A stretch of 64,000 nucleotides of DNA from Acetivibrio mesophilus (GCF_004102745.1 NZ_RLII01000003.1:1-64000); one strand, 5' to 3'; shown: positions 27,980 through 37,844, counted from the stretch's first letter. The notes: generated from the sequence alone by a model not told the origin. Program-made: numbers and translations.

Positions 27980-28507
27980 TTATTTGTCAAACTCCATTAG
28001 TCTTGCAAAGAAATTGCTTTTAATTCCATCATTTTTATTAAACCAGAATTCTTCGTTTTCCCATTGCCTAAAGCCATTTCTATCCGATTCGCGTTTATTG
28101 GCATCTAAGCTGTATAGTGAATCAATCACCTTCGAATCCAGTGGTATACTTTTTGCACTTGTTGATTTCCGATTATCTAGGGAGATCCCCCTTTTTTGAA
28201 ACAATTGCTTGACCGTTTCGATTTCCTCCTCGCATTGCTCACGACTGGCAAATCCTACACTACTTGCTAGCAGTATTCCATTCCGAGCATACACGCTAAA
28301 ATAATACCGATTATTTGTCTCGTATACCAGTACCGAACCTTTTTTGTCAGCAAGAGCACTTTTCAAAGTCAAAATACCCTTAGTAGCACTTCGACGACTC
28401 TTATACGAATCTGACTCCATAACCAACTGTCCCTCCTGTGTATGAATCGTAAAATAGTATCTAGCTAGGGTTCTTTCTTCTCTTACAACTCCAACCCAAT
28501 AGCTCAT
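27980..28507 (-). CDS. YegP/DUF1508-like two-repeat protein
   Basis: The first 110 residues hold two YegP-like repeats (ARYYFTIHTQEGQLVMESDSY and RYYFSVYARNGILLASSVGF, each followed by a Ser/Arg-rich helix with a later Glu/Lys-rich helix). The rest is unassigned. I place the start at MSYWVGVV (28507) because GGAGG is 4 bases upstream. An upstream TTG would lack a ribosome site. It is the first gene of an operon with the PLC/PLAT gene. Confidence 0.75.
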   Translation of the reverse strand: MSYWVGVVREERTLARYYFTIHTQEGQLVMESDSYKSRRSATKGILTLKSALADKKGSVLVYETNNRYYFSVYARNGILLASSVGFASREQCEEEIETVKQLFQKRGISLDNRKSTSAKSIPLDSKVIDSLYSLDANKRESDRNGFRQWENEEFWFNKNDGIKSNFFARLMEFDK

Positions 28508-28721
28508 AATGCCTCCTTTCCGCCTTCTCGGCAAATTAGGTACGATTAGAATATAATTTCATACTCTGAGATAACGAAAAAATTTGATTTGATAGTGTTT
28601 TCATAATATGAGAATAGTAAGTTGATTTTTCATTATCTCTTAGCAACTTTATTACTTCACCAAAAAGCACTATTTTAAGATGTTATATAATTATATTCTA
28701 TTGCTTTTGTGCATCACCCAG

Positions 28722-29702
28722 TCAAACTTTGTACAACTCATCTGAGCCCGGTTCACAAATATCAATAGCCTCATTATTTTCATAAACCAGCTTTTTTTCC
28801 AAGCCAGCAGTTATCTCCCCTATGATAGCTGCCTCTATGCCATTATTCTCAAGCTCTTTTACAAGTTCCCGGCCATTTTTACAGGTTATTATCATGCAGC
28901 CGCTTGATATGAGCTTCAAAGGATCAATTCCATACACTTTGCAGATTTTCTGCGTCTCATCTTTGACGGGGACTTTGCTTTTATATACCACCGCTCCGGT
29001 TTCCGAAGCCTCCGTCACCTCCCAGACAGCTCCTAGTATGCCGCCCTCGGTCACGTCGTGCATAGAATTTACACCGAATAATCCTGCTATAATTCCTTCC
29101 TTAAGTACACTTACATCATCGATAAAGGCTTTAGCCCTTTCCACCACTTCCGTTCCAATTATGTCCACCAGTTCTTTTTCTCTGTCATGGGCTATAATAG
29201 CTGTCCCTTCAATACCCGCAGCCTTGGTAACAATAATATCGTCTCCGGGCTTTGCCCCCGATGTAGTAACCAGCTTGTCCTTTAATACCTTTCCTACGGC
29301 AGTACTGATTATTACCATCCTGTTTACGGCAGCAGTTATCTCCGTATGACCCCCAATAATATCAACATTTAAAGAATTGGCAGTATTGATTATCTGGGTC
29401 ATCACATTTTCAATATCCTTTTCTTTCGTGCCGTCCGGTGCGAGAATTGTCATAAGAAGACCTAACGGCTCGGCCCCGCACGAAGCAACATCATTGCAGG
29501 ATACGTGCACAGCAAGACGGCCGACCTCACTAATCGCCCCTGTAATAGGATCGGAGGACAGGACACAAACATCCTTGCCGAAATCTACAGCACAGCAATC
29601 CTCCCCTATCTTTGGCCTTATAAGTATCTCTTTTCTATTTGCCTTAATCTTATTTATTATTAGCTCCGTTAATACACTGTTCGGAACTTTACCTATGTCC
29701 AT
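28722..29702 (-). CDS. AIR synthase-related protein (HypE-like)
   Basis: The 326-residue ATP-binding protein of the PurM/HypE/SelD/ThiL superfamily has an N-terminal domain with GEDCCAVDFG and SSDPITGA, HVSCNDVASCGAEPL, and GGHTEITAAVNR, then a C-terminal PurM-like domain with MHDVTEGGILGAVWE. It lacks the C-terminal cysteine of true HypE, so hydrogenase maturation is not shown. The start ATG has GGAGG. No hyp genes are nearby. The substrate is unknown. Confidence 0.82.
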   Translation of the reverse strand: MDIGKVPNSVLTELIINKIKANRKEILIRPKIGEDCCAVDFGKDVCVLSSDPITGAISEVGRLAVHVSCNDVASCGAEPLGLLMTILAPDGTKEKDIENVMTQIINTANSLNVDIIGGHTEITAAVNRMVIISTAVGKVLKDKLVTTSGAKPGDDIIVTKAAGIEGTAIIAHDREKELVDIIGTEVVERAKAFIDDVSVLKEGIIAGLFGVNSMHDVTEGGILGAVWEVTEASETGAVVYKSKVPVKDETQKICKVYGIDPLKLISSGCMIITCKNGRELVKELENNGIEAAIIGEITAGLEKKLVYENNEAIDICEPGSDELYKV

Positions 29703-29866
29703 ATTTACCTCCGCTGCAACTCCATCGCCAAGTTAACCTGTATATTAGTACTAAAGGTTGTACACTTTACCCAGGCTAATTCCACGTAAAAAATTTATGT
29801 ATGTTTATATTACTATATCATAGTTGCAAATAAATATAAAGAATTAATTTAGCAAAAATGAAACTC

Positions 29867-30550
29867 TTATGCTTTTTCCTTTCCTTCTTTTGCTTCCTTT
29901 GCCAAATGAAACTGCTCCCTGGTATTATCGATCAGCACTTTATTTGATCTAGCCTCAGGAGAACTTATTATCTTGCTGAACCAGACTATCGCATCATCAT
30001 AATTACCCACACGCCGGTTAAGCTCTGCAATCATATACATACATGTATATTGATCAAGCTTTCCTACTGGAAATGGTTCATTTTCATAGGTTTCACAGTA
30101 GTACCTCAAAGCGTGCTTTAAGAATTTTATCTCCCGCTCATCCTTTTTTATTCTATAGAGCCATGCTATTCTTAAGCATACTTTTGCGTATTCAATCGGT
30201 TTTGCACTGGTCTTGCAAAGGTTATAAAGGGCAAGTTTAAAAGCTTCTATGGCTTTTTCAATATCCCTTTCCCCACAGAAGCTTCTAGTTTTCCAATATT
30301 TCGAAATATTTTCTTTTATTCTCTTTGCATCAATCAGTGAAATATTCTCAAATCTTTCTTGCTGCGCTGCATAACCACAGTATTCACAGACCCACACATC
30401 ATAAAAAATCGGATTTACACTTTGGTAATAAACGCAAAAATCCGAATCCCTGGAGGCAACAACACAATCCTTTGATTTTACCTTTGTAACCTCAATTTTT
30501 TGCTGACATACAGGACATACTACACTTTTGTTATACAATGAATCAAGCAT
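29867..30550 (-). CDS. DUF2225 protein
   Basis: The 227-residue soluble protein starts with a zinc-ribbon-like pair (CPVC near 12-15 and CEYC near 55-58) followed by helical TPR-like segments (YAKVCLRIAWLYR, YMIAELNRRVGNYDDAIVWF). This matches the clostridial DUF2225 family, which has no fixed function. The start ATG has GAGGG upstream. A VanW-type gene ends 26 bases beyond its 5' end in the same direction, suggesting one operon. Confidence 0.85.
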   Translation of the reverse strand: MLDSLYNKSVVCPVCQQKIEVTKVKSKDCVVASRDSDFCVYYQSVNPIFYDVWVCEYCGYAAQQERFENISLIDAKRIKENISKYWKTRSFCGERDIEKAIEAFKLALYNLCKTSAKPIEYAKVCLRIAWLYRIKKDEREIKFLKHALRYYCETYENEPFPVGKLDQYTCMYMIAELNRRVGNYDDAIVWFSKIISSPEARSNKVLIDNTREQFHLAKEAKEGKEKA

Positions 30551-30576
30551 TAATGCATCCCTCTTTTTTATATGGT

Positions 30577-31962
30577 TTAATCCCGGCCTTCTGTATTGCT
30601 CTTGTCACTTGGTCCTATTCTTTTGCGGCCTTGTATCGGTTTGTAAATATCTTCGGATATTTTTTCACTTTCAATTAGTTTATTATTTTCATAGGTTTCC
30701 CTGTAGACCTCCACTTTCAATCCTTGCACCGATTCTCTTTCAATTTCCACTGTTCCCGCAGGCAACTCGTTATCCACAATTATCTCATCCGCCGGAGGAG
30801 ACATACGCTCTTTAACAACAGATTTCAGCCTTACATCATGATTTGAAATGCTTTTTGCTCCAATCAGTTTAATAATTATTTTGTTGCCAACAACCGACGC
30901 ACTTATAAGGCAGGCACGGTCAGAGCTATTCTTGAATTTGAAGTCAATATATCCTTCCGATATTGTTGCATCCTGACCGGGTTCCACATACCCTAAGGGC
31001 ATTGAATGCTTCACCCTCTCAACTACATCGAGCTTTGCCTTGAGTACCGCAACGTACAGCGTCGTTGTAACCTGACACACACCACCTCCGACCCCTTCGA
31101 TCAAACGGCCTTTAACTATGACAGGTGCATCTTTATATCCATTTTCTTTTGTTCTTGTCCCCAAAGAAGCGTCCATCGAAAATACCTCTCCAGGAAGCAA
31201 TATTTTATTATTGATTCTTTCGCATGCAAGTCGAATATTATGACTTCTATTAACATTAGATGAATTGAAAACAGTAGAAAAAGAGGAAATAACCTCCTCA
31301 ATATGGGAAATATCCTTGTACATAATTTTTGGGTAAACCTTTTTGACTTCAAGTTCTACAGATGAGAAATCTCTTCTTAATAATCTATTTTCTAACAAAT
31401 TGACATTTTTGTCAACATCCATAAATCGGCCAATATTCTCTTTATCAAATATAATATTGCCATTTTTATATGTTACCGTCGCATTCTTTTCATTTTCGTC
31501 GACTTGCTTTTTGATACTGGTAATATATTCCTCAAGTCGAGATTTCGAAAAGACGATTTCGGCAAGCACATTCTTTTTATTAGACTTCAAGTCTCTTATA
31601 GTTCCAAGTCTTTTTAAAACGCTACCCTCTCTTCCGATTGAATAGGCTCTTTCTATTGCCTCATCCACAAGAAAGCTATAGGAGATATCCGAAAGTCGAA
31701 TCTTCCATGACATTTCTTCATGATTTAGCAAAAGACTGTTCCCATAAACAATCTTCGTAAGCCTTTCTTCTACAAGCTCCCTTGCCTGTTCAATACTAAG
31801 CCCCGAGACATCAATTCCTTCAATGGCAACGCCATCGTAAAAGGTGTCCCTGTTTAAGATTATCACAATTCGGATTGAAACAGCTGCAATTATTAGCAAT
31901 AAAACGCTTGCCACAATGATCAAAACTTTATATTTGCTTTCTGATAAAAATTTAAGCAACAT
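30577..31962 (-). CDS. VanW-family membrane protein
   Basis: The protein has one N-terminal membrane helix (about 12-34), a peptidoglycan-binding-4-like domain (VAIEGIDVSGLSIEQA), and a VanW domain with FSMDASLGTRTKENGYKDAP and GGGVCQVTTTLYVAVLKA. The C-terminus has a G5-like stretch. The ATG at 31962 is chosen because AAGG lies 7 bases before it. The first in-frame ATG has no ribosome site. VanW-type proteins are common in clostridia, often with vancomycin-related loci, but there are no such genes here. Confidence 0.88.
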   Translation of the reverse strand: MLLKFLSESKYKVLIIVASVLLLIIAAVSIRIVIILNRDTFYDGVAIEGIDVSGLSIEQARELVEERLTKIVYGNSLLLNHEEMSWKIRLSDISYSFLVDEAIERAYSIGREGSVLKRLGTIRDLKSNKKNVLAEIVFSKSRLEEYITSIKKQVDENEKNATVTYKNGNIIFDKENIGRFMDVDKNVNLLENRLLRRDFSSVELEVKKVYPKIMYKDISHIEEVISSFSTVFNSSNVNRSHNIRLACERINNKILLPGEVFSMDASLGTRTKENGYKDAPVIVKGRLIEGVGGGVCQVTTTLYVAVLKAKLDVVERVKHSMPLGYVEPGQDATISEGYIDFKFKNSSDRACLISASVVGNKIIIKLIGAKSISNHDVRLKSVVKERMSPPADEIIVDNELPAGTVEIERESVQGLKVEVYRETYENNKLIESEKISEDIYKPIQGRKRIGPSDKSNTEGRD

Positions 31963-32084
31963 ATCCATACCTTCTATGTCCATTGATTATTTTTAAACTC
32001 AATTGACCATCCCACTATATAGATATTGTTGCTTATTAATATAATATTACATACATATTTAATTTTATTTTTTCAATTTATACT

Positions 32085-33263
32085 TTAATCCTTGGTTATT
32101 GTCAAAACCTCAGTATTTTCCACAGCTTTATTTATCAATTCTTCAATGTCCAGCTTGCTTTCGGAAAGCAATATTTTGTCAAGCTTTGGCTTTGTGGAAG
32201 GGTGTTTTGCGACAAAAACCGTGCAGCAATCTTCATAAGGCAAAATCGATGTTTCAAAGGTGCCGATTTTTCTAGCAATATCTATAACCTCGTTTTTATC
32301 CATACCTATCAGGGGCCTAAAAACCGGGAGACTTACCACAGCATTTGTAACTGCAAGGCTTTCTATTGTCTGGCTTGCAACCTGTCCGACACTCTCTCCG
32401 GTAACCAAGGCTAGAGCCCCGGTTTTTTTGGCAATCATTTCTGCTATTTGCATCATCACTCTTCTCATGATTATTGTCAATTCTTCGTGGGGACACTTCT
32501 CATTTATCTCCAGCTGAATATCAGTAAAGGGAACAATATGAAGATTAATTTTGTAGCAATATGAAGCAAGAATTTTTGCCAGTTCAATAACCTTTTCCTT
32601 TGCTCTCTCACTGGTGTAAGGATAGCTGTAAAAATGCACTGCCTCTATCTCTACACCTCTTTTTGCTATCATCCAACCGGCCACCGGGCTGTCAATACCT
32701 CCCGACAGCAAAAGCATTGACTTTCCATTGCTGCCAATGGGCATTCCACAAACTGCCGGTATTATCTCCGAGTAAATATATGTGAACTCTCTTACTTCCA
32801 CATACAAAATGAAATCAGGCTTTTTCACATCAACACTAAGTTCGGGAACATTGCTTAAAATGTGTCCTCCCAATTCCCTGCTTATTTCGGGTGAATCCAT
32901 AGGAAATCGCTTATTTCCCCTCTTTGTCTCAACTTTAAAGGTTTTATAGCCTTCTCGTTTTATAAGGTCCTTTACCATTCTTAATGAATACTCTTTTATG
33001 CTTTCAAAACTCGAATCTATCTTCCAAACCGGACTTACGGAAACAATTCCGAAAACCTTTGATAGCAGGCTCAGGGCCTCATCAAAATCATAATTTTCTT
33101 CCTCGGGCTCAATATATATCCTCGCTTGGGATTTGATGATAGACACCTTGCCCAACTTATGAATGGCCCTTTTTATATTGCTGATAAGCTTGTTCTCAAA
33201 TACTGGCCTGTTCAAACCTTTCAAAAGAATTTCTCCATATCTTACCAAAATTACCTTCTTCAT
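32085..33263 (-). CDS. thiI: tRNA uridine 4-sulfurtransferase ThiI
   Basis: The 392-residue enzyme puts sulfur on tRNA uridine-8 and can serve thiamin synthesis. It has an N-terminal ferredoxin-like and THUMP region and a PP-loop ATPase with SGGIDSPVAGW. It lacks the C-terminal rhodanese domain, as in Bacillus, where a dedicated cysteine desulfurase hands over sulfur. That partner is the upstream gene, overlapping by 4 bases. The start ATG has GGAGG. Confidence 0.95.
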   Translation of the reverse strand: MKKVILVRYGEILLKGLNRPVFENKLISNIKRAIHKLGKVSIIKSQARIYIEPEEENYDFDEALSLLSKVFGIVSVSPVWKIDSSFESIKEYSLRMVKDLIKREGYKTFKVETKRGNKRFPMDSPEISRELGGHILSNVPELSVDVKKPDFILYVEVREFTYIYSEIIPAVCGMPIGSNGKSMLLLSGGIDSPVAGWMIAKRGVEIEAVHFYSYPYTSERAKEKVIELAKILASYCYKINLHIVPFTDIQLEINEKCPHEELTIIMRRVMMQIAEMIAKKTGALALVTGESVGQVASQTIESLAVTNAVVSLPVFRPLIGMDKNEVIDIARKIGTFETSILPYEDCCTVFVAKHPSTKPKLDKILLSESKLDIEELINKAVENTEVLTITKD

Positions 33264-34423
33264 CTTCTTCCTCCACGCTTTATTCTTATTTTCGGCAAAA
33301 TATCTTTTATAGCCTCCACTGTCCTTATTATATCCTCTTGTGTATTAAAGGCCGAAAAACTGAATCTAATCGCTCCCTCAATTATTTCAGGCTTGATTCC
33401 CATTGCCCTTAGCACATGGCTTAGAACCTGCTTTCTAGAAGAGCAGGCCGCCCCTGTCGACACAAATATATTCTTTGTTTCCAAATGGTGCAGCAGTACC
33501 TCGGCACGGACATTGGGAAAAGATACATTCAGGATATAAGGTGATGACCCTTCGGGAGATATTATGACCGCATCCTCAACTTCTTTTTTCAGCATGTCTA
33601 AAAGCATATTTTTTAAATTCTCGCAATGCACCGCACTTTCTTCTATGCTCCTAAAGGTTATATCAACCGCTGCCCCAAAACCGCAGATTCCCGAAACATT
33701 TTCGGTACCGGATCTCAGTTGGCTCTCCTGCCCTCCGCCAAAGATAATCGGTTTTAATTTTATGTCCCGTTTAGCGTATAAAGCACCAACACCCTTTGGT
33801 CCGTGAATCTTATGAGAGCTCATGGTCAAAATATCAATACCCTCTTTTTGGGGAGCAATTTTTATTTTTCCATAGGCCTGAACTGCATCAACATGCAGTA
33901 CTATATCCCTGTTTATACTGTTCTTAATCTTTGCAATCTCATTAATGGGCTGAACTGCACCCGTCTCATTATTAATGTAAATCACGCTTATCAAAGCAGT
34001 CTCTTCATTTATTTTTTCCCTTATATCATCAACAAGCACTACACCGTTTTTGTCAACATCTATAAAATCAACATCATATCCACATTGGGATAGATTATTA
34101 AAAACCTCCATAACCGAGGGATGCTCGATCTTTGTTGTCATAATATGCTTTCCCTTGCGAGGATTTGCATAAAGGTATCCTGCCACAGCAAGATTATTGG
34201 CTTCGGTTCCGCCGGATGTAAAATAAATCTCATCCCTTGATACTCCCAAAGATTTTGCAATAATCCCTCTCGCATTTTTTACCATTCTTTCGGCTTCAAT
34301 TCCTTTTATATGAAGAGAAGAGGGATTGCCGTAAACATTACTGCTTATATGATTCACAAACTCAATAACCTCATCATATGGCTTTGTAGTAGCACTGTTG
34401 TCAAGATAAATTTCCCTATCCAT
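33260..34423 (-). CDS. Cysteine desulfurase (NifS/IscS-like), partner of ThiI
   Basis: PLP enzyme of 387 residues that removes sulfur from cysteine. It shows LDNSATTKP at the N-terminus, YFTSGGTEANNLAV, the PLP lysine in SSHKIHGPKGVG, and the active-site cysteine loop STGAACSSRK. The start ATG has AAAGGA. It overlaps thiI by 4 bases, so the two are translationally coupled, as with Bacillus NifZ-ThiI. Confidence 0.94.
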   Translation of the reverse strand: MDREIYLDNSATTKPYDEVIEFVNHISSNVYGNPSSLHIKGIEAERMVKNARGIIAKSLGVSRDEIYFTSGGTEANNLAVAGYLYANPRKGKHIMTTKIEHPSVMEVFNNLSQCGYDVDFIDVDKNGVVLVDDIREKINEETALISVIYINNETGAVQPINEIAKIKNSINRDIVLHVDAVQAYGKIKIAPQKEGIDILTMSSHKIHGPKGVGALYAKRDIKLKPIIFGGGQESQLRSGTENVSGICGFGAAVDITFRSIEESAVHCENLKNMLLDMLKKEVEDAVIISPEGSSPYILNVSFPNVRAEVLLHHLETKNIFVSTGAACSSRKQVLSHVLRAMGIKPEIIEGAIRFSFSAFNTQEDIIRTVEAIKDILPKIRIKRGGRR

Positions 34424-34571
34424 TTTTATTCCTTTCTTATAGTCTCCTCATTATTTACTTGTATTCCATAAGCCAAGCTAAGACTTACACTTTAGAATAT
34501 TCTAACATACAATATATAGTTTAACCAATAAAATATGCAATTTTAAAGGAAATATTAAAAAAACTGCATAT

Positions 34572-34603
34572 AAAAAAAGTCCTTCCGTAAATCCAGAAAG
34601 ACT
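34572..34603 (-). terminator. Terminator of the PilZ gene
   Basis: AGTCTTTC/GAAGGACT stem followed by TTTTTTT on the minus strand, about 18 bases past the stop codon. Confidence 0.85.
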
Positions 34604-34620
34604 AATTCCTCTTAAAAAAA

Positions 34621-35283
34621 TTATCTATAATCAGAATCGAGCCATTTTAAGTAGTGATAAAGGCACTTTAGATTGGTCTCCGATATACCCCTTATTTCAA
34701 CACCGTATTCATAATAGTCGCCCAGCTTGTTTTTCCTTACTACTGCTCCACTGAAAACAAGCTTGTTCGTCCTGTCAAGTATAACTTCCACCTCAAGTAC
34801 ATCTTCCATTGTAAGCTGATCATTGCAATTAATCTTTATACCGCCGGAGCTCATGTTTTTCACAACTGCAAAAACAAGCTTAGAGGAGCCGCATACCCTG
34901 ATATTTGCCATAAGACTAACATAAAACCTCTCGTGCTTCCTCAAATCCTTTAATTTTTCAGCTTTGTTTATCCGGACATTAATAATCAGAGGATCTATAT
35001 TATAGACATGGTCAATACTTCCGTCCATCACATAAAGCTCATTGGTGTTGGAATAGTTTATGACAAGGTGATCGCCGGGGAAGAAAAGGGTCTCCTTTAC
35101 ACTATCCTTTGCTTCCACCTTTATGGTATCGTCATTTTTTTCAATAACTTCGGCGTTTATGTACTCAAACATTTTAAAATGCTTTATGTCAACTCCAGAG
35201 CCAAGCTTAATGACTTTTGTATGATTTCCGATTCCTAAGACATTAAATAGTCCAGTACCCCCATCCAGGTTATACTTTGTCAT
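34621..35283 (-). CDS. PilZ-domain protein (YcgR-like cyclic-di-GMP receptor)
   Basis: The 220-residue protein has an N-terminal YcgR-like domain and a C-terminal PilZ domain. The c-di-GMP-binding RxxxR (RKHER) and NxSxxG (NMSSGG) motifs are intact. The ATG at 35283 has AAGGAG 7 bases upstream. An upstream TTG has no ribosome site. It is divergent from a cyclic-di-GMP riboswitch about 390 bases away, so two cyclic-di-GMP sensors are adjacent. Confidence 0.9.
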   Translation of the reverse strand: MTKYNLDGGTGLFNVLGIGNHTKVIKLGSGVDIKHFKMFEYINAEVIEKNDDTIKVEAKDSVKETLFFPGDHLVINYSNTNELYVMDGSIDHVYNIDPLIINVRINKAEKLKDLRKHERFYVSLMANIRVCGSSKLVFAVVKNMSSGGIKINCNDQLTMEDVLEVEVILDRTNKLVFSGAVVRKNKLGDYYEYGVEIRGISETNLKCLYHYLKWLDSDYR

Positions 35284-35601
35284 ATCTCCACTCCTTCCGA
35301 GTTGAATTACAAATATCAATAATAACTACATGCAAAAATAAATATTCCAATTTCAGACTTATGATATATATCGGTTTACGTCCATTCTTGCCCCAAGTAT
35401 TGATCTAAAGAAATAAAATCGTTTAGAATGTTATGCTCCACAGTTTACCAAAACTATCAAAACATCTGGGAAAAACACTAATAGAAAAATCTACACGCTT
35501 TAATTATATCATTAATTACTTTCAAATTACAGTATATTATTTAATTTTTTATTAATAGTAATATTTTATAAGAAAATCATAATAAAATACTAAGTAACCT
35601 C

Positions 35602-35630
35602 TTTATTTTTTTAAATTACTGTGTTATAAT
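35602..35630 (+). promoter_or_regulatory. Probable promoter of the cyclic-di-GMP riboswitch RNA
   Basis: TTTATT (35602-35607), 17 bases, then TGTTATAAT with an extended -10 (TATAAT 35625-35630). The start would be about 35 bases before the aptamer. Confidence 0.6.
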
Positions 35631-35670
35631 AAATATATAATTCAATATTTCCTCCCGAAATAGGTATAAG

Positions 35671-35805
35671 GAGATATAAACTGTGACTTATGAAACAGGG
35701 CAAAATCACTGAAAGGTGATGACGCAAAGCCTTGGGTCTAACGTTTTAAGCTAATGTTTTAAAACTATGATTGCCAGGCTGCCATTAAAAGTTCTGTTTA
35801 TACTC
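35671..35805 (+). ncRNA. Cyclic-di-GMP-I riboswitch, no following gene
   Basis: It carries the GEMM-I signature: ACAGGGCAAAAT, a hairpin with a GAAA tetraloop (CTGAAAG), GACGCAAAGCC, GGGTCTAA, and ATTGCCAGGCTGCC. P1 pairs GAG/ATAAAC (35671-35681) with GTTTAT/CTC (35796-35805). No plus-strand gene follows. The next gene, recO, is convergent. A hairpin and T-run come right after the aptamer. Confidence 0.9.
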
Positions 35806-35818
35806 TTTAAAATATATT

Positions 35819-35864
35819 AAAGGAAATAGGTCATAAAATATTTCCTTATACCGCCCTTTTTTTT
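35819..35864 (+). terminator. Hairpin and T-run after the cyclic-di-GMP riboswitch
   Basis: AAGGAAATA (35820-35828) pairs with TATTTCCTT (35839-35847). A T8 run at 35857-35864 follows ten bases later and overlaps the recO stop codon. It may be a terminator for the riboswitch RNA or a shared convergent terminator. The separation between stem and T-run is unusual. Confidence 0.5.
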
Positions 35865-36618
35865 AGCACTTTACACCATTAATATTCTTGATAAAATCTA
35901 ACTTGTTGTAATTCTTCTCCAGTCTGTCCCTCATATATCTTCGCGACACTCTGCCAAGTTCATCCAGTACATTCTCCGATACCTCAAAACTGAATAAATT
36001 GTTCATTTTACTGTACACTATATAGTTCAGTGCTTTTGCAGCACCTTCGGAAATCCTTATTGCTCCTTTATCCTTTGCCAGACAACCGCCACATAAAAAG
36101 CCACACTTTAAGAAGCTGAAATACATACTGTCAAAAAGAGTGCTGCCGCACTCTGTGCACCCGCTTACCCATGGCGCATATCCAATTATTGAAAGGAGTC
36201 TGAACTCAAATATTCTTACGATTTGCAGCGGTGACTTATCCGTCTTTGTAAGCATATACAATGAATTTAAAAAAAGCTGCAACAACCTGGTTGCAGGCTG
36301 ATTTTCAAAAATGACATCATTTACCATTTCCATCATGTGGGCAGCATATGTCAATCTCTCAAGATCGCTTCGGATGTCATAGAAAGGCTCAATGACATCA
36401 CAGCTAGTAACTGAATACATATCCTTACCTTTGAAAAGCACAAACTCGCTATAGCACAATAACTGCGTCCCTGCAACCAAGTGACTTTTCGGTCTCCTTG
36501 CGCCTTTTGCCGAAGCAGATATCTTGCCCTTGTTTTTAGAAAATATCGTTACTATCCTGTCAGCTTCTCCGGTATTAACTTCTTTTATAACTATTCCTGT
36601 AGTTTTTAAGTAGCTCAT
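35863..36618 (-). CDS. recO: DNA repair protein RecO
   Basis: The 251-residue recombination mediator of the RecFOR pathway has an N-terminal OB fold (TTGIVIKEVNTGEADRIVTIFS) and a C-terminal zinc-binding region (CTECG...CGFLCGGC). The start ATG has AGGACAGG upstream. It follows the small yqzL gene by 15 bases and lies downstream of era. Confidence 0.93.
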   Translation of the reverse strand: MSYLKTTGIVIKEVNTGEADRIVTIFSKNKGKISASAKGARRPKSHLVAGTQLLCYSEFVLFKGKDMYSVTSCDVIEPFYDIRSDLERLTYAAHMMEMVNDVIFENQPATRLLQLFLNSLYMLTKTDKSPLQIVRIFEFRLLSIIGYAPWVSGCTECGSTLFDSMYFSFLKCGFLCGGCLAKDKGAIRISEGAAKALNYIVYSKMNNLFSFEVSENVLDELGRVSRRYMRDRLEKNYNKLDFIKNINGVKC

Positions 36619-36633
36619 GCCTGTCCTATCCCT

Positions 36634-36777
36634 TTAATGATGAGTACTTGCAACCTCATCCCTTGCTAACTCAGTCTCATTTGCAGCTTTGGTTTTTGCT
36701 TCTATCTCCTTCAAAAACATATATGTTGTGATATCTCCGGTACTTTCAAAAGCCTTCCACGCAAACTCTTTTAACAT
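36634..36777 (-). CDS. yqzL: YqzL-family small protein
   Basis: A 47-residue gene reading MLKEFAWKAFESTGDITTYMF onward, ending in TAA. The WKxFxxTGdIxxY pattern is the YqzL family, always found next to recO and era in Firmicutes. An AAGGGGG site precedes the ATG. It is 15 bases upstream of recO. The function is unknown. Confidence 0.88.
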   Translation of the reverse strand: MLKEFAWKAFESTGDITTYMFLKEIEAKTKAANETELARDEVASTHH

Positions 36778-36926
36778 AAATGCATTCCCCCTTATTATTT
36801 CTTAATAATAATTAGGTTACACTAAAAATTTAATTGTATACTTGAAAATTTATCATATGCTCTTTTACCCGGGAACTACAGTTATGTAACAGCTTTAAGG
36901 CTGTTTTACACAAGAGTTTCAGGCGT

Positions 36927-37820
36927 CTATTTATTATACCCTAACATCTTTAGCATAAACTCATTATTTCGCCAATCCGGTTTTACTTTAACCCAGAGCT
37001 CCAAAAATACCTTTGTACCAAAAAGTCTTTCTATCTCTATTCTTGAGAGGCTACCTATGCTCTTTAGCATCTTTCCTGATTTGCCAATAACGATCCCTTT
37101 ATGGCTACCCTTTTCGCAGTAGATATTGGCCTGAATATCTAAAATATCCTTGTCTTCCCTTTTCCTAAACATTATAACCTCTACACCTACACCATGAGGC
37201 ACTTCATCGCTCAAAAGCTCAAGAATCTTCTCTCTTATCAGCTCTGCAGCTATTACTTTTTCAGGCTGGTCGGTTATCATATCCTCGGGAAAATATTTGG
37301 GACCCTCCGGCAAGATCTTCTTGATTTCTTTTTTTACAATTTCCACACTTTCATCTTCAAGAGCAGAAATAGGAATAATCTGAGAAAAATCCATAAGTTC
37401 CTTATAGGCTGATATCGCAGGTAGTATAAGGTCTTTTTCCACAAGGTCAATTTTATTTATCAAGCAGAATACAGGCGTCCTTACCTTCTTAAGCTGCTCT
37501 ATAATAAATAAATCTCCCGGACCCGGCTCCGTATCAGTTACTTCAACCAAAAACAACACCAGATCAACCTCATTTAAGGAATCTTTTGCGATATTGACCA
37601 TATAATCTCCCAGTTTTGTTTTTGGTTTATGTATACCGGGAGTATCAATATATATTATTTGGTAATCATCTCCTGTATCTATTGCCCTTATTGAGTTTCT
37701 GGTTGTCTGGGGCTTGTCTGACATAATTGCAATTTTTTCTCCAGTAAACTTGTTCAACAAAGTCGACTTACCTACATTGGGCCTGCCCACTATGGAGACA
37801 AAGCCTGATTTAAAAGCCAT
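36927..37820 (-). CDS. era: GTPase Era
   Basis: The 297-residue ribosome-assembly GTPase has G1 GRPNVGKST, G3 DTPGIH, G4 NKID, and a C-terminal KH domain ending in WRNNEFMLKMLGY. The ATG at 37820 is chosen because GGAGG is 8 bases before it. It is in the recO-era-cdd-ybeY cluster. Confidence 0.96.
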   Translation of the reverse strand: MAFKSGFVSIVGRPNVGKSTLLNKFTGEKIAIMSDKPQTTRNSIRAIDTGDDYQIIYIDTPGIHKPKTKLGDYMVNIAKDSLNEVDLVLFLVEVTDTEPGPGDLFIIEQLKKVRTPVFCLINKIDLVEKDLILPAISAYKELMDFSQIIPISALEDESVEIVKKEIKKILPEGPKYFPEDMITDQPEKVIAAELIREKILELLSDEVPHGVGVEVIMFRKREDKDILDIQANIYCEKGSHKGIVIGKSGKMLKSIGSLSRIEIERLFGTKVFLELWVKVKPDWRNNEFMLKMLGYNK

Positions 37821-37844
37821 ATGCAAAACCTCCGGTCAAAATAA

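Noticed and set aside
28722-29702. AIR synthase-like gene as hypE or selD.
   Set aside because: It lacks the C-terminal Cys motif of HypE, and no hyp genes, SelA/SelB or selenocysteine signals are nearby.
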